DNA of 64,000 nt from Bacillus glycinifermentans (GTDB lineage Bacteria; Bacillota; Bacilli; Bacillales; Bacillaceae), in the NCBI RefSeq assembly GCF_001042475.2, contig NZ_LECW02000035.1, forward strand, positions 35,870 through 99,869, read 5' to 3'. Below, one piece after another: positions 50,243-59,627 of the stretch (the first letter of the stretch is position 1; each line of letters begins with the position of its first letter). The notes beneath the pieces are model-generated. The model ran no database searches, had not been told where the DNA came from, and saw only the letters and a list, made by a program, of their open reading frames with translations. The translations under genes were made by a program, and so were the position numbers.

Positions 50243-50270
50243 AGTTTATCTTTATCGCTTTTCTGAAAAA

Positions 50271-50305
50271 AGAGCCATTCCTGATCCGGAGTGGCTGTTT
50301 TATTT
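50271..50305 (+). terminator. Rho-independent terminator of ygaB
   Basis: Imperfect stem around AGCCATTC / GAGTGGCT followed by T-rich sequence. Confidence 0.6.
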
Positions 50306-50407
50306 TCATTTTTTATTTTCAACCGTTATAATAAATAAAAGAACTGTCGGACAGGCGATGTGAAACACTGACTTGTAAGGCTTTTGCAAAGAAAGTAGGG
50401 GAGAAAC

Positions 50408-50938
50408 ATGGGCTTTCCCAAGGAAGGAGAAACCATTCAAATTCATAGCTACAAGCACAATGGGCACATTCATCGAATATGGAGCGAAACGACGATATTA
50501 AAAGCAACGGAATTGTGCATCATCGGCGCCAACGACCGGACGGTGGTCACCGAATCAGACGGCCGGACATGGGTGACACGAGAGCCCGCCATTTGTTATT
50601 TCCATGCCAAGCAGTGGTTTAACGTCATCGGCATGCTTCGAGAAGACGGCATTTATTATTATTGCAACATCAGCTCGCCGTTTGCATTGGACGATGAAGC
50701 CATCAAGTACATCGATTATGATCTGGACGTGAAAGTCTTTCCCGATATGACCTACCATATACTTGACGAAGACGAATATGCAGACCATAAAAAAGCGATG
50801 AATTATCCGAAGGAAATAGACGGCATCTTAAGATACCATTTGAATACGCTGCTGCATTGGATTCACCAAAGGAAGGGTCCATTTGCTCCGGAGTTTATCG
50901 ATATTTGGTATGAACGGTATCTCCATTATACAAAATAA
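50408..50938 (+). CDS. ygaC: Nucleoside tri-/diphosphate phosphatase, YgaC (DUF402)
   Basis: A 176-residue protein of the UPF0374/NtdP family, exactly the usual length. Metal-binding features of the DUF402 fold are visible: [30 protein letters not shown], with conserved aspartates, and the basic N-terminal part ([17 protein letters not shown]). The family hydrolyses NTPs and NDPs. AAAGTAGGGGAGAAAC precedes ATG. It is followed by a terminator before ygaD. Confidence 0.9.
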   Translation: MGFPKEGETIQIHSYKHNGHIHRIWSETTILKATELCIIGANDRTVVTESDGRTWVTREPAICYFHAKQWFNVIGMLREDGIYYYCNISSPFALDDEAIKYIDYDLDVKVFPDMTYHILDEDEYADHKKAMNYPKEIDGILRYHLNTLLHWIHQRKGPFAPEFIDIWYERYLHYTK

Positions 50939-50946
50939 ACCAACAA

Positions 50947-50973
50947 GCCTGTTGAGAATCAACAGGTTTTTTG
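50947..50973 (+). terminator. Rho-independent terminator of ygaC
   Basis: Stem CCTGTTGA / TCAACAGG with a short loop and T6. Confidence 0.82.
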
Positions 50974-51009
50974 CAGTGGACTCACACCATCAAAAATAGA
51001 GAGGGGGAT

Positions 51010-52758
51010 ATGAGTGTGGGTATTATCAGAAGATATATGGAATTTGTCAAGCCATATAAGTGGAAAATCATCGTTACAGTTCTGATCGGCATCATTAAAT
51101 TTTCGATTCCTCTTGTCATTCCGCTTCTTTTGAAATATGTAGTCGATGACATTATTCAAGGAAACGGAACGGTCCAGGAAAAAACATCTTCACTATTTAC
51201 CGTAATGGCGGTCGTGTTCGCCATTTTTTTGCTGCTTCGGCCGCCTGTCGAATACTATCGGCAGTATTTCGCGCAATGGACGGCAAGCAAGGTGCTGTAT
51301 GATATCAGAGACAGGCTTTTTTCTCATATTCAAAGGTTAAGCCTCAGATATTATGCGAATACCCGCGCCGGCGAAATTATTTCAAGGGTGATCAATGACG
51401 TCGAACAGACGAAAGAATTTGTCATCATCGGGCTTATGAATGTTTGGCTTGATGTGATGACGATTTTTATCGCCATCGCCATCATGATGACGATGGATGT
51501 GAAGCTGACGATTATTTCGATCATTTTATTCCCGCTTTACGGGCTGTCGGTTAAATACTTTTACGGCAGGCTGAGAATCTTGACGAGGGAGCGGTCCCAG
51601 GCTTTGGCCCAAGTGCAGGGCCACCTTCATGAAAGGGTTCAGGGAATGCCGGTGATCAGAAGCTTTGCCATCGAAGAACACGAACAGAGGCAATTTGACA
51701 ACGAAAATGGAAACTTCCTCGGCAAAGCGATCCGCCATACGGCATGGAACGCGAAAACGTTCGCAGTAGTCAATACGATTACGGACCTCGCACCGCTCAT
51801 CATCATTACGGTTGCAGGGTACCACGTGATTCACGGATCGTTGACGGTCGGAACGATGGTCGCGTTTGTCGGGTATATCGAAAGACTATATAATCCGTTG
51901 AGGCGGCTCATTAATTCGTCGACAACATTGACCCAGTCCGTCGCATCGATGGACAGGCTATTCGAATTCATCGATGAGCCGTATGAATTAAAGGATAAAC
52001 CGAATGCCGTGAAAGCAGGCCGTTTAAAAGGCGTCGTCGAGTTTAAAAACGTCTCGTTTCAATATGAGGAAACAAACGACATGATTTTGAAAAACCTGTC
52101 TTTAACGGCAAACCAGGGCGAAACGGTCGCACTCGTCGGCATGAGCGGAGGCGGAAAATCCACGCTCGTCAGCCTGATCCCGAGGTTCTACGATGTCGCG
52201 TCAGGGAGTCTCTTAATCGACGGCGTAGACGTCCGGGATTACGAGGCGAGAAGTTTAAGAAACCAGATCGGCATGGTGCTGCAGGATACCTTTTTGTTCA
52301 GCGAATCGATCAGGGAAAACATTTCGATCGGAAATCCGGAGGCATCTATGGACCAAATCATTGAAGCGGCAAAGGCGGCGAATGCCCACGATTTTATTAT
52401 GGAGCTGCCTGACGGATATGAGACGAAGGTCGGTGAACGGGGCGTCAAGCTTTCAGGAGGGCAGAAGCAGCGGATTTCGATCGCGCGGGTTTTCTTGAAA
52501 AACCCTCCGCTTTTAATCCTGGATGAAGCCACCTCTGCGCTTGACCTTGAAAGCGAGCATTATATTCAGGAAGCGATGGAAAAGCTCGCCAAAGACCGAA
52601 CGACCTTTATCGTCGCCCACAGGCTGTCAACGATCACACACGCCGATAAAATCGTCGTGATTGAAAACGGACAAATCGCCGAAACGGGAACCCACGAGGA
52701 ATTAATGAACCGTGACGGCCATTATAAGCATTTATTCACCATTCAAAAACTGAATTGA
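51010..52758 (+). CDS. ygaD: ABC transporter half-molecule YgaD (MsbA/LmrA-like exporter)
   Basis: A 582-residue fused exporter; ATG 51010 follows GAGAGGGGGAT. Residues about 1-310 are the six-segment membrane domain ([21 protein letters not shown] first), and the C-terminal ABC domain shows Walker [10 protein letters not shown], signature [14 protein letters not shown], Walker [13 protein letters not shown] and the H-loop VAHRLS. Works as a homodimer or with another half-transporter. Substrate unknown; lipid or drug export is usual for this class. Confidence 0.92.
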   Translation: MSVGIIRRYMEFVKPYKWKIIVTVLIGIIKFSIPLVIPLLLKYVVDDIIQGNGTVQEKTSSLFTVMAVVFAIFLLLRPPVEYYRQYFAQWTASKVLYDIRDRLFSHIQRLSLRYYANTRAGEIISRVINDVEQTKEFVIIGLMNVWLDVMTIFIAIAIMMTMDVKLTIISIILFPLYGLSVKYFYGRLRILTRERSQALAQVQGHLHERVQGMPVIRSFAIEEHEQRQFDNENGNFLGKAIRHTAWNAKTFAVVNTITDLAPLIIITVAGYHVIHGSLTVGTMVAFVGYIERLYNPLRRLINSSTTLTQSVASMDRLFEFIDEPYELKDKPNAVKAGRLKGVVEFKNVSFQYEETNDMILKNLSLTANQGETVALVGMSGGGKSTLVSLIPRFYDVASGSLLIDGVDVRDYEARSLRNQIGMVLQDTFLFSESIRENISIGNPEASMDQIIEAAKAANAHDFIMELPDGYETKVGERGVKLSGGQKQRISIARVFLKNPPLLILDEATSALDLESEHYIQEAMEKLAKDRTTFIVAHRLSTITHADKIVVIENGQIAETGTHEELMNRDGHYKHLFTIQKLN

Positions 52759-52763
52759 TATAT

Positions 52764-52797
52764 AGGCCCGGCTTTCATTAAAGCCGGGCTTTTTTTT
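52764..52797 (+). terminator. Rho-independent terminator of ygaD
   Basis: Perfect GC-rich stem GCCCGGCTTT / AAAGCCGGGC with loop CATTA-type bases and T8. Confidence 0.9.
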
Positions 52798-52875
52798 CTC
52801 CCCTGCAAATTTCGTACATATTTCCTACCCCGTGTAAATACAATTTAAAAAATACAAGCATCCGGAGGTGAATGT

Positions 52876-53856
52876 GTGACAAAAGAGAAATTGCTTGAAG
52901 TAGCGGATCTTTCCGTTTCCTTTCAAAAGAAAAAGACGGAAATCCCGATTGTTCAAGGCGTTTCTTTCACCCTCCATAAAGGTGAAATCGTTGGAGTCGT
53001 CGGTGAATCCGGCTGCGGCAAAAGCGTCACCTCCATGGCTTTGATGGGGCTGAACGCGAATGCTCATACAACGGGTAAAGTCCTGTTTCAGCAAAAGGAT
53101 CTTCTTAAGCAGTCGGAAAAAGAATGGCGGCATATGCGCGGCAATGATATCGCAATGATCTTTCAAGAGCCGATGACCTCTCTTAATCCTCTTTTCACGA
53201 TCGGAGATCAGCTCACAGAAGCTCTATCCAGCCATACTGACATCCACAAAAAGCAAGCGGACAATAAAGCCGTCCGCATGTTGGAAACCGTCGGTCTTCC
53301 GAGGCCGGAGCAGCTCATGAAACAGTACCCCCACGAATTATCAGGCGGCATGAGGCAGCGCGTTATGATCGCGATGGCTTTGATCTGCGACCCGAAGCTA
53401 TTGATCGCAGATGAACCGACAACGGCTCTTGACGTCACCATCCAGGCGCAGATTCTTTCCCTTTTAAAGAAAATGAACGCAGAATTTGAAACAGCTATTC
53501 TTCTGATCACGCATGATCTCGGCGTTGTACACAACATTTGCGGGCGGGTGATGATCATGTATGCCGGCCGGATCGTTGAAGAAGGAAGCGTCACCGCCAT
53601 TTTTAAAGATCCGAAGCATCCTTATACGAAAGGGCTGTTTGCTTCCATTCCCGCATTCACCGGCAAATCGGAGAGACTGACTTCGATTGAAGGACAAGTG
53701 CCGAAGCCGGGAACGATCAAAAAAGGCTGCATGTTCGCCCCGAGATGCCTTCACAAAACCGGCCGCTGCACGATAGAAGAACCGTGCCTGAAGAAACTGA
53801 ACGATGAACACGCCGTACGGTGCTTTCTCTATGAGGAAGGAGGGACAAATGAATAA
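52876..53856 (+). CDS. Peptide ABC transporter ATP-binding protein (OppD/DppD/AppD type)
   Basis: A 326-residue ATPase with GTG start after CCGGAGGTGAATGT. Walker A GESGCGKSVT, Q-loop FQEPMTSLNP, signature LSGGMRQRVMIAMAL, Walker B LLIADEPTTALD, H-loop ITHDLG; the C-terminal oligopeptide extension carries the cysteine-rich GCMFAPRCLHKTGRC. First gene of a five-gene unit in the order D-F-A-B-C, the same order as B. subtilis app. The next gene overlaps it by 8 bases. Confidence 0.92.
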   Translation: MTKEKLLEVADLSVSFQKKKTEIPIVQGVSFTLHKGEIVGVVGESGCGKSVTSMALMGLNANAHTTGKVLFQQKDLLKQSEKEWRHMRGNDIAMIFQEPMTSLNPLFTIGDQLTEALSSHTDIHKKQADNKAVRMLETVGLPRPEQLMKQYPHELSGGMRQRVMIAMALICDPKLLIADEPTTALDVTIQAQILSLLKKMNAEFETAILLITHDLGVVHNICGRVMIMYAGRIVEEGSVTAIFKDPKHPYTKGLFASIPAFTGKSERLTSIEGQVPKPGTIKKGCMFAPRCLHKTGRCTIEEPCLKKLNDEHAVRCFLYEEGGTNE

Positions 53857-54787
53857 CGAACTGTTGAACGTCAGCCGGCTGAAAACATATTACCCGGTTT
53901 CGCGAAAAAAAGCGGTCAAAGCAGTAGACGATGTCTCATTTTCAGTGAAACAAGGGGAAATCCTGGGGATTGTAGGAGAATCGGGCTGCGGCAAATCGAC
54001 CTTGGGTAAATCGATATTGCGGCTAACAGAACCGACGTCAGGCAAGGTGACCTTTCTCGGGAAAGAGATCACCGGACTCGGGCCAAAAGACCTTCGGAAG
54101 ATGAGAAGACAGTTTCAGATGATTTTCCAAGACCCTTATGCTTCTTTAAACCCCCGCATGAAAATCAAAGACATTTTAGAAGAGCCGCTGATCGTCCATA
54201 AGCTCGGGACAAAGGCTGAAAGAAAAGAAGTCGTCCGATCGATGCTCGGGATCGTCGGCCTGGATGCTTCGTATGGAGAGCGTTATGCGCACCAATTCAG
54301 CGGTGGCCAGAGGCAAAGAATCGGAATTGCGAAAGCGCTGATCACAAAGCCGAAGCTGATCATCGCCGATGAACCCGTTTCAGCGCTCGATGTGTCTGTA
54401 CAGGCGCAGATTTTAAATCTGCTGTCAGATCTGCAGGAAGCTTTTTCATTAACCTTTCTCTTTATTTCGCATGACCTGGGGGTCGTCCGCTATATCAGCG
54501 ACCGGGTGGCGGTCATGTATTTCGGAAAAATCGTCGAGATGGCCGCTGCAGATGCATTATTTAGAGCGCCGAAGCATCCGTATACGGAATCCCTTTTGGC
54601 CGCTGTGCCTGTTATCGGAAAGGGCGAAGCGGATGAAGCGGTGTCTGAGGGCCCGGCCCCGGCAATCGATGTAAAAGGGTGCCCCTTTTACGGACGGTGC
54701 CGAAAGCGGGAAGCCAGGTGCAAGGAAGCGGTGCCTATGCTGGAAGAAAAAACGGAAGGCCATTATGCCGCGTGCCATTTACTTTAG
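53849..54787 (+). CDS. Peptide ABC transporter ATP-binding protein (OppF/DppF/AppF type)
   Basis: A 312-residue ATPase; ATG 53849 follows GAAGGAGGGACAA inside the end of the D gene. Motifs: GESGCGKSTLGKSIL, FQDPYASLNPRMK, FSGGQRQRIGIAKAL, LIIADEPVSALD, and the C-terminal GCPFYGRCRKREARC. It pairs with the D subunit to drive import. The lipoprotein gene starts 17 bases later. Confidence 0.92.
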   Translation: MNNELLNVSRLKTYYPVSRKKAVKAVDDVSFSVKQGEILGIVGESGCGKSTLGKSILRLTEPTSGKVTFLGKEITGLGPKDLRKMRRQFQMIFQDPYASLNPRMKIKDILEEPLIVHKLGTKAERKEVVRSMLGIVGLDASYGERYAHQFSGGQRQRIGIAKALITKPKLIIADEPVSALDVSVQAQILNLLSDLQEAFSLTFLFISHDLGVVRYISDRVAVMYFGKIVEMAAADALFRAPKHPYTESLLAAVPVIGKGEADEAVSEGPAPAIDVKGCPFYGRCRKREARCKEAVPMLEEKTEGHYAACHLL

Positions 54788-54803
54788 CTGAGGAGGCGAT
54801 AGG

Positions 54804-56402
54804 ATGAAAAGAAAACATTGGCTGAAAGGCCTGGGGCTGCTGCTGGCTGTCTCCTTATTTTTAATGGGGTGTTCTGATTCAGAGAGCCAAAAAGAAGGAG
54901 GCGGGGCAAAAACCGGAAAAGATACGCTGATTTTCGGGAGAGGCGGTGATTCCACCTCGCTTGATCCGATAACGACGACAGAAGGCGAAGCGTTTAAAGT
55001 CACGACCAATATCTTTGAAACCTTGCTGAACTACGGAGAGCAGGACACGACGCTAAAACCGGGCCTGGCCGTCAAATGGGATGCTTCCGATGACGGGCTG
55101 ACCTATACGCTGCACTTAAGAAAAGACGTCAAATTTCACGACGGAACCGATTTTAATGCAGAGGCAGTCAAATACAACTTTGACAGGTGGATGAACGGGG
55201 ACGAGGAAAAATTTCCTTACTACGGGATGTTCGGAGGCTACAAAAAAGATAAGGGGCACGTTATTAAAGATATCAAAATTCTCGATGATCATAAAATCCA
55301 ATTTATTTTAAAACGGCCGCAGGCGCCGTTTCTAAAAAACCTCGCCATGACCTCATTTGGAATCGCAAGCCCTGAGGCGATCGAAAAATACGGGGACAAA
55401 TTCAGGGAGCACCCGGTCGGCACGGGTCCGTATCAATTCGTAGAATGGAAGCCGAATGACCGCATCGTCCTTGAAAAGAATGAAGACTATTGGGATGAGG
55501 AAAAGCCGAAGCTGAAAAAGATCATTTTTAGAGCAATTCCGGAAAACTCGGCCCGTCTGAACGCGCTAAAAACCGGTGAGATCGATTTGATGGACGGCGT
55601 GAATCCGTCGGATATCGAAAGCATCAAAAGCGACCCCAATCTGAAAATAATTGAAAGGCCGTCGATGAATATCGGCTACCTCGGGCTGACGACAACGAGA
55701 AAGCCGCTTGACAATAAGCTTGTACGCCAGGCGCTAAACCATGCCGTCGATAAGCAGGCGATCATCGATTCCTTCTACGGCGGGCTCGCAGACCCTGCGA
55801 AAAATCCTTTGCCTCCTTCGCTTGAAGGTTATAATGACAAGGTCGAGCCGTATCCGTACGATCTCAAAAAAGCAAAAGAGCTCTTAAAAGAAGCGGGCTA
55901 CCCGGACGGATTCAGCATGGAGCTGTGGGCGATGCCTGTTCCTCGTCCATATATGCCTGACGGGATGAAAATCGCCGAGGTGATTCAAGCCGATTTTGCA
56001 AAAATCGGAGTCAAAGCGAAAATCGTCACTTATGACTGGGCCACGTATATAGACAAAGCGAGCAAAGGCGAAGCCGATTCGTTTTTAATGGGCTGGACGG
56101 GCGACAACGGCGACCCCGATAATTTCCTCTATACGCTGCTTGACAAAGACAATATCGGGGGCAACAACTATACCTACTTCAGCAATGACAAGCTTCACGA
56201 CATCTTGATCGAAGCCCAGTCAGATCCCGACCAGACTAAACGAAACAAGCTTTATGAACAAGCGCAGGAGCTGATTCACGAAGAATCGCCGTGGATTCCG
56301 CTCGTTCACTCGACGCCGGTTTTGGCCGGGGCGAAAGATATTGAAGGATACGTCCCTCACCCGACGGGGAGTGAAGTATTATCAGACGTACAATTTAAAT
56401 AG
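54804..56402 (+). CDS. Peptide-binding lipoprotein (DppA/OppA family, SBP_bac_5)
   Basis: A 532-residue extracytoplasmic binding protein. Lipoprotein signal with lipobox LFLMGCSD (Cys23). Family blocks: DSTSLDPITTTEGEAFKVTT, VKFHDGTDFNAEAVKYNFDR, VGTGPYQFVEWKPNDRIVL and FLMGWTGDNGDPDNFLYTLL; the last is typical of the dipeptide-binding DppA branch rather than the oligopeptide AppA branch. It hands the peptide to the two permeases downstream. Confidence 0.9.
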   Translation: MKRKHWLKGLGLLLAVSLFLMGCSDSESQKEGGGAKTGKDTLIFGRGGDSTSLDPITTTEGEAFKVTTNIFETLLNYGEQDTTLKPGLAVKWDASDDGLTYTLHLRKDVKFHDGTDFNAEAVKYNFDRWMNGDEEKFPYYGMFGGYKKDKGHVIKDIKILDDHKIQFILKRPQAPFLKNLAMTSFGIASPEAIEKYGDKFREHPVGTGPYQFVEWKPNDRIVLEKNEDYWDEEKPKLKKIIFRAIPENSARLNALKTGEIDLMDGVNPSDIESIKSDPNLKIIERPSMNIGYLGLTTTRKPLDNKLVRQALNHAVDKQAIIDSFYGGLADPAKNPLPPSLEGYNDKVEPYPYDLKKAKELLKEAGYPDGFSMELWAMPVPRPYMPDGMKIAEVIQADFAKIGVKAKIVTYDWATYIDKASKGEADSFLMGWTGDNGDPDNFLYTLLDKDNIGGNNYTYFSNDKLHDILIEAQSDPDQTKRNKLYEQAQELIHEESPWIPLVHSTPVLAGAKDIEGYVPHPTGSEVLSDVQFK

Positions 56403-56423
56403 TGCACAAGGTGGTGACAGCCG

Positions 56424-57425
56424 TTGCTTGCTTACTGTTTGAAGCGGACCGGCATGCTGATACCCGTCCTTATCGGCATGACGCTGGTCGTCTTTTCCAT
56501 CATCCGCTTTATACCGGGTAACCCCGCCCAGGTAATTCTCGGACAAAGGGCGACAAAAGAAGCCGTTGAACAGCTGACTATGCAGCTTGGCCTTGATGAG
56601 CCCTGGTATGTTCAATACGGAAAATATGTCGGAGATTTGCTGAGAGGGGATTTAGGGACGTCCATCCGCACGGGGGCGGCGATTACTAGAGAAATGCAGC
56701 CTTATTTGTTCGCCACCCTTGAGCTCGCTTTTTTTGCGATGCTGATCGCCGTACTCCTCGGTGTGAATGCGGGAATCGTCAGCGCCTGGTTCAAAAATTC
56801 GGTGTTTGACTATACGGCGATGCTGATCGCTTTAGTCGGCGTATCGATGCCGATTTTTTGGCTCGGGCTGATGGGGCAATGGTTTTTTTCAATCGAGCTT
56901 GGCTGGCTGCCGACCACCGGAAGGGAGGATGTGAGAAACCCGGTTGATACGATTACCTATATTCATACGCTTGATACACTGCTAAACGGGCGATTCGACC
57001 AGCTTGGAGAAACGATCCGCCACTTAATCCTTCCTGCATCCGCCCTGGCCACCATCCCTGCCGCGATTATCGCAAGAATTACGAGAGCGAGCATGATCGA
57101 GGTTCTTCAGTCCGATTACATCCGCACCGCAAAAGCAAAAGGCGTTCGTATGTTTTTCGTCATCTATAAGCACGGTTTAAAAAACGCGTTTATTCCGATT
57201 CTGACAGTCATCGGCCTGCAGACGGGACTTTTGCTCGGCGGCGCTATTTTAACGGAAACGATTTTTGCCTGGCCGGGCATCGGCCGGTACATTTATGATG
57301 CGATCAGCTATCGGGACTATCCGGTGATCCAATCGGGAATCCTCGTGATCGCCTTCATCTTCGTCATGATCAATTTCGTCGTCGATCTGTTGTATGCCGT
57401 CATCGATCCGAGAATTAAATATTAG
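56424..57425 (+). CDS. Peptide ABC transporter permease (DppB/OppB type)
   Basis: A 333-residue membrane protein with TTG start at 56424 after AAGGTGGTGACAGCCG. Six membrane segments; N-terminal GMLIPVLIGMTLVVFSIIRF and PGNPAQVILGQRAT are typical of DppB. The EAA loop that touches the ATPases is seen as YIRTAKAKGVRMFFVIYKHG. C-terminal YPVIQSGILVIAFIFVMINF and DPRIKY are standard family ends. Confidence 0.93.
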   Translation: MLAYCLKRTGMLIPVLIGMTLVVFSIIRFIPGNPAQVILGQRATKEAVEQLTMQLGLDEPWYVQYGKYVGDLLRGDLGTSIRTGAAITREMQPYLFATLELAFFAMLIAVLLGVNAGIVSAWFKNSVFDYTAMLIALVGVSMPIFWLGLMGQWFFSIELGWLPTTGREDVRNPVDTITYIHTLDTLLNGRFDQLGETIRHLILPASALATIPAAIIARITRASMIEVLQSDYIRTAKAKGVRMFFVIYKHGLKNAFIPILTVIGLQTGLLLGGAILTETIFAWPGIGRYIYDAISYRDYPVIQSGILVIAFIFVMINFVVDLLYAVIDPRIKY

Positions 57426-57438
57426 GAGGCGGTGAAAT

Positions 57439-58329
57439 ATGGATGTGCTGCAAGATGAACGCCGGGAGGGAGAAGCGAAAGGCCGCTCTCTTCTTGCGGA
57501 AAACGTTCAGCGGTTTTTCGAGCATAAGCTTGCTGCGGCCGGCAGCATTCTGGTCGCAGCGTTTATCCTTTTGGCCATTTTCGCGCCGCTGATCGCACCT
57601 TACGGGTTAAACGATCAGTCGTTATCAGAAAGGCTTGCTCCGCCGTCTGCCGAACACCTCTTTGGAACGGACGATTTCGGCAGGGACATTTTCTCAAGGG
57701 TGCTGTACGGAGCAAGGCTCTCCCTCTGGGTCGGATTTTTCTCCTGTTTAGGGTCAGCCATTGCGGGAACGCTCTTGGGCCTGATTGCGGGCTTTTACGG
57801 CAAATGGGCGGACGGGCTGATCTCAAGGATATTTGACATCATGCTCGCGTTTCCCAGCATCCTTCTCGCGATTGCGATCGTCGCCATTCTCGGGCCCTCG
57901 CTTGAGAACGCGCTGATTGCGATTGCCATCATCAATATTCCGACGTTTGGAAGGCTCGTCCGTTCAAAAGTGCTCAGCATCAGGCAGGAGGAGTATATTC
58001 TGTCTGCGAGAGCCGTCGGTATGTCCAACATCCGCTTGATGCTCAAGCATATTCTCCCAAACAGCATGGCGCCTGTTATCGTTCAAGCAACGCTCAATAT
58101 CGGAACGGCGATTATTGAAGCGGCGGCTCTCGGTTTTTTAGGATTGGGGGCTCAGGCTCCAAATCCCGAATGGGGGAAAATGCTTGCCGACGCCCGCCCT
58201 TATTTGGCACAGGCTCCATGGACCTTGTTTTTTCCGGGAATTTCAATCATGCTGGCGGTGCTCGGCTTTAATTTAATGGGCGACGGGCTCCGCGATACGC
58301 TTGATCCGAAAACGAAAGAAGGGAAATAA
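57439..58329 (+). CDS. Peptide ABC transporter permease (DppC/OppC type)
   Basis: A 296-residue membrane protein, 13 bases after the B permease. N-terminal AAAGSILVAAFILLAIFAPLIAPYG-like segment, the FGTDDFGRDIFSRVLYGAR block of OppC/DppC, EAA loop YILSARAVGMSNIRLMLKHI, and the end GDGLRDTLDPKTKEGK. A strong terminator overlaps its stop codon. The transporter stands between ygaD and ygaE, which are direct neighbours in B. subtilis as I recall. Confidence 0.93.
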   Translation: MDVLQDERREGEAKGRSLLAENVQRFFEHKLAAAGSILVAAFILLAIFAPLIAPYGLNDQSLSERLAPPSAEHLFGTDDFGRDIFSRVLYGARLSLWVGFFSCLGSAIAGTLLGLIAGFYGKWADGLISRIFDIMLAFPSILLAIAIVAILGPSLENALIAIAIINIPTFGRLVRSKVLSIRQEEYILSARAVGMSNIRLMLKHILPNSMAPVIVQATLNIGTAIIEAAALGFLGLGAQAPNPEWGKMLADARPYLAQAPWTLFFPGISIMLAVLGFNLMGDGLRDTLDPKTKEGK

Positions 58330-58366
58330 AAGACCCCGGTTAACGAAAGCGTTAACCGGGGTCTTT
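58329..58366. terminator. Very strong bidirectional terminator after the peptide transporter
   Basis: Perfect 17-bp stem from AAAGACCCCGGTTAACG to its complement with tetraloop AAAG, between the convergent transporter operon and ygaE. Confidence 0.9.
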
Positions 58367-58369
58367 CAT

Positions 58370-59440
58370 TTAATCATCATCGACTTCCAGCTCGCTGTCT
58401 TCGCGGTGATACGTTTGGAAGCTTGAGATCAGCGTTTCCAAATGGCAGAGCTGTTCGCGGTATTCCACGGCGCTCGCCATGATGGTCAGCATATTGTAAT
58501 CCAGCAGTTCTTCCTTTAATTTATCCTGGTTTTTCAGGAACGATTCGGTCAAATGCTGTTTGTATACGTCTCCTTCTTCGAGAAGGTCTTCGGTTTCATG
58601 CGTTTTGATCCTGCCGACAAACCGCATCAAAATCCGCTCGTGCCAATGCAGAAGATAATCGAGTTCTTCGATCAGCGTATTCTGGAATTCCTCCGGCATG
58701 TGATAAAAATCGTTTTCAAGCCGGTGCAGCTTTTTCAGTGTATCAAGCGCACGGTTTGACGCGATAATCGCCTGTCTGAAAAGGACGAGCTTTCTTGACT
58801 TCACGTAAGTGGTTCGTTTTAAATAGCTCCGTTCTTCTTTGTAAAGCAAGTAAAGATGGTCGACTTTCATCATTTTTTCTTTCAGTTTTTCGATGTCTTC
58901 TTTCAGCATGGTGTGCTCTGTCGTTTTCCGCGTCAACAGACGGATCCATTTTATGACTTCGTCCGTGTTTTCGACGATATGGCTGACGAGCTTTGTTTCA
59001 TATTTAGGCGGCAAAAAGATCAGGTTGACAAGGAACGCAGACAGAACACCCAGGATGACCGTTGCTGTTCTGATCAATGCGAACATCAAAAAGTCGTCGC
59101 CTGAGCTTTCCAGTATGGCAATAACGGTAACAAGAGCAATCGAAATCGTGTTCTCGATCTTCAGCTTTAAGTTAATCGTAATGACAATAACCGCCGTCAA
59201 CCCGATAATAATCGGACTGGGTTCAAAAATAAGACCAAAAATGATAGCTGTCGCTGCTCCGATAATATTCGCCTGCACTTGATCGACAATCGTCAAAAAT
59301 GAACGATAGATCGAAGGCTGGATTGCAAAAATGGCCGCAATACCGGCAAAAATCGGGGTCGGCAGGCCGATCCAAGCCGCAAGGTATAGAGCGAGCGTAA
59401 TGGCAATGCCTGTTTTGAAAATACGGGCACCTAGTTTCAT
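58370..59440 (-). CDS. ygaE: Aromatic acid exporter-like membrane protein YgaE
   Basis: A 356-residue protein. Residues 1-165 carry about four to six membrane segments in the pattern of the ArAE/FUSC family (KTGIAITLALYLAAWIGLP, GIAAIFAIQPSIYRSFLT); the C-terminal 190 residues are cytosolic, helical and charged (LEEGDVYKQHLTESFLKNQD). The family is annotated as aromatic acid exporter; no substrate is proven here. It ends in acidic residues (EVDDD). Confidence 0.85.
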   Translation of the reverse strand: MKLGARIFKTGIAITLALYLAAWIGLPTPIFAGIAAIFAIQPSIYRSFLTIVDQVQANIIGAATAIIFGLIFEPSPIIIGLTAVIVITINLKLKIENTISIALVTVIAILESSGDDFLMFALIRTATVILGVLSAFLVNLIFLPPKYETKLVSHIVENTDEVIKWIRLLTRKTTEHTMLKEDIEKLKEKMMKVDHLYLLYKEERSYLKRTTYVKSRKLVLFRQAIIASNRALDTLKKLHRLENDFYHMPEEFQNTLIEELDYLLHWHERILMRFVGRIKTHETEDLLEEGDVYKQHLTESFLKNQDKLKEELLDYNMLTIMASAVEYREQLCHLETLISSFQTYHREDSELEVDDD

Positions 59441-59597
59441 TAGGCTTTACTTGCATCCCTTTCTATAATAAATTCGTTATTTCTGCTAATTTGCCAAACA
59501 ATAAAGTAATATACAGCGATCTCCGGAAATATTCAACCCATTTTTAAGAAAAAACAAAGCGTTGTCAAAAAATTGATCCGATAAGGTTCAAATGTAT

Positions 59598-59627
59598 AAA
59601 AAAGAGAGCAAACGTGCTCTCTTTTTT
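59598..59627. terminator. Terminator of gsaB
   Basis: Stem AAAAGAGAGCA / TGCTCTCTTTT with loop AACG; T runs on both strands. Confidence 0.82.

Noticed and set aside
52800..52875. CodY box before the peptide transporter
   Set aside because: AATTTAAAAAATAC-like bases are only A/T richness; fewer than the usual matches to the CodY consensus.
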